Source of the DNA: Anaerolineales bacterium
GTDB lineage: Bacteria > Chloroflexota > Anaerolineae > Anaerolineales > Villigracilaceae
Reading direction: 5' to 3'
Assembly: GCA_015489255.1 (NCBI GenBank)
Contig: WGAD01000143.1
Coordinates: 1-5,944 of the forward strand
Length of the DNA stretch: 5,944 bases
This document shows, piece by piece, positions 5,115 to 5,944 of this stretch (position 1 is its first letter; every line of letters starts with the position of its first letter). The position numbers and the translations under genes are program-made. The notes under the pieces are model-generated. The model worked only from the letters and a program-made list of their open reading frames with translations, was not told where the DNA came from and did no database searches.

Positions 5115-5944
5115 TCAGGCTCCTGTTTCTTCCAGGTTTTCGATCTTCAGGCGGCTTTGAATGCGGGCGGTGCTGCCATCTTGATAAGTGATGGTCTGAT
5201 CCACATCCACGTAAGGGTTGCTGCTGTACAGCGCCGAGATGATCTCCTGGTAACGCTGGGCGATCAATTTGCGGCGCACCTTGCGCGTGCGGGTCAGTTC
5301 GGCGTCGTCGGCGTCCAGCTCTTTGTGCAGCAGCAAGAAGCGCTGAATGCGGGCAGCCTCTGGCAGTTCGCGGTTGGCGGCTTCCACGTGCTGGCGCACC
5401 AGCGCATAGACTTCCGGTTTTTGGGCCAGGTCTGTGTAGGTGGTGTAGGCGATCTGGTTGTTTTCGGCCCATTTACCCACGTTGGCGAAGTCGATATTCA
5501 GCATGGCGGTGACGAAGGGCCAATCGCCGCCGAAGACAACGGCCTCTTTGATGTAGGGGCTGAACTTGAGCTTGTTTTCTATGAATTGCGGGCTGAATTT
5601 GGTGCCATCGTGCAGGGTCATCACGTCTTTGACGCGGTCGATGACGATCAGGTGGCCGTCTTCGTCAAAGTAGCCAGCATCGCCGGAGTAAAGCCAGCCG
5701 TCGCGCAGGGCGCTGGCGGTCGCCTCGGGGTTGCGGTAATAGCCTTCCATCAGCGCCGGCGAGCGCATCAGGATTTCGCCGCTTTCATCGATTTTGACTT
5801 CCGTCTCAGGGATAGGAACGCCGACCGTCTGGAATTTGATGTCGCCATCGCGGTGCACAACGGCAATGCCGTTGATCTCGGTCTGCCCGTAGATTTGCTT
5901 CAGGTTGACGCCCAGGGCGTGGAAAAAGCGGAATACGTCTGGCC
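5115..5944 (-). CDS. AMP-dependent long-chain acyl-CoA synthetase-like protein (partial, N-terminus beyond right edge)
   Basis: The frame is open to the window edge and gives the last 275 or so residues of an adenylate-forming ligase of the FadD/FAA1 type (COG1022-like, usually 600-650 aa). Such enzymes activate a carboxylic acid with ATP and join it to CoA in the cytoplasm. Visible, numbered from the edge, are A5 YGQTE at 18-22 (5877-5891), A7 WLYSGDAGYFDEDG at 83-96, the A8 hinge DRVKDV at 102-107, SPQFIENKLK at 117-126, and the C-terminal LTRTRKVRRK near 216-225, which supplies basic residues in the A10 region. A tail of about 40 residues (from ALYSSNPYVDVD) follows. A GTG at 5858 is internal and not a start, because the conserved A5 motif lies upstream of it. 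It abuts livH with a 1-nt gap. Acyl chain specificity cannot be read here; an aromatic or branched acid is as possible as a fatty acid. Confidence 0.92.
   Translation of the reverse strand, partial: PDVFRFFHALGVNLKQIYGQTEINGIAVVHRDGDIKFQTVGVPIPETEVKIDESGEILMRSPALMEGYYRNPEATASALRDGWLYSGDAGYFDEDGHLIVIDRVKDVMTLHDGTKFSPQFIENKLKFSPYIKEAVVFGGDWPFVTAMLNIDFANVGKWAENNQIAYTTYTDLAQKPEVYALVRQHVEAANRELPEAARIQRFLLLHKELDADDAELTRTRKVRRKLIAQRYQEIISALYSSNPYVDVDQTITYQDGSTARIQSRLKIENLEETGA
5120..5124 (-). promoter_or_regulatory. Ribosome binding site of livH inside the ligase 3' end
   Basis: AGGAG on the minus strand lies within the last codons of the ligase gene, 6 nt before ATG at 5113; the ligase TGA falls in the spacer. 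The arrangement supports coupled translation of the ligase and livH. Confidence 0.65.

Noticed and set aside
5115..5858. Ligase starting at the internal GTG at 5858
   Set aside because: The same frame continues upstream without a stop and encodes the conserved YGQTE motif, so the gene runs past the window edge.

Overview
All genes in this window lie on the minus strand and form one tightly packed operon fragment for a branched-chain-amino-acid-type (Liv/HAAT family) ABC importer combined with two adenylate-forming acyl-CoA ligase-like proteins. In transcription order, from high to low coordinates, they are: the C-terminal part of an AMP-binding long-chain acyl-CoA synthetase-like protein (cut by the right edge), LivH permease, LivM permease, LivK-type substrate-binding lipoprotein, LivF ATPase, and a PaaK (phenylacetate-CoA ligase)-like protein cut by the left edge. 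The long plus-strand open frames are antisense shadows of these genes. No RNA gene, mobile element or CRISPR array was seen, and no gene-free stretch exceeds about 85 bases.

Organism: the moderately high GC content (judged by eye), the lipoprotein signal ending in LAAC followed by six glycines, and this gene set fit a bacterium of the Chloroflexota (Anaerolineae/Caldilineae type), probably an environmental or metagenomic genome. This is inferred from style, not from a marker gene.

Layout: the gaps are 1 nt (ligase-livH), 11 nt (livH-livM), 85 nt (livM-livK), 82 nt (livK-livF) and 7 nt (livF-paaK-like). The two larger gaps flank livK. The upstream one holds a strong Shine-Dalgarno-like element with no start codon after it, followed by the true livK ribosome site. 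The downstream one holds a perfect 13-bp hairpin. Together they look like signals that raise or stabilise the binding-protein message relative to its neighbours.

How the genes work together: LivK would capture a small organic ligand outside the cell, LivH/LivM would form the channel, and LivF plus a LivG would power it. No livG lies in the window, and it most likely sits upstream of the ligase beyond the right edge. The ligases suggest that the imported compound is an organic, aromatic, branched or fatty acid that is converted to its CoA thioester on entry, rather than a plain amino acid. The least ordinary gene is the PaaK-like one: it keeps the fold and later core motifs of the family but has lost the phosphate-binding loop used to adenylate a substrate.
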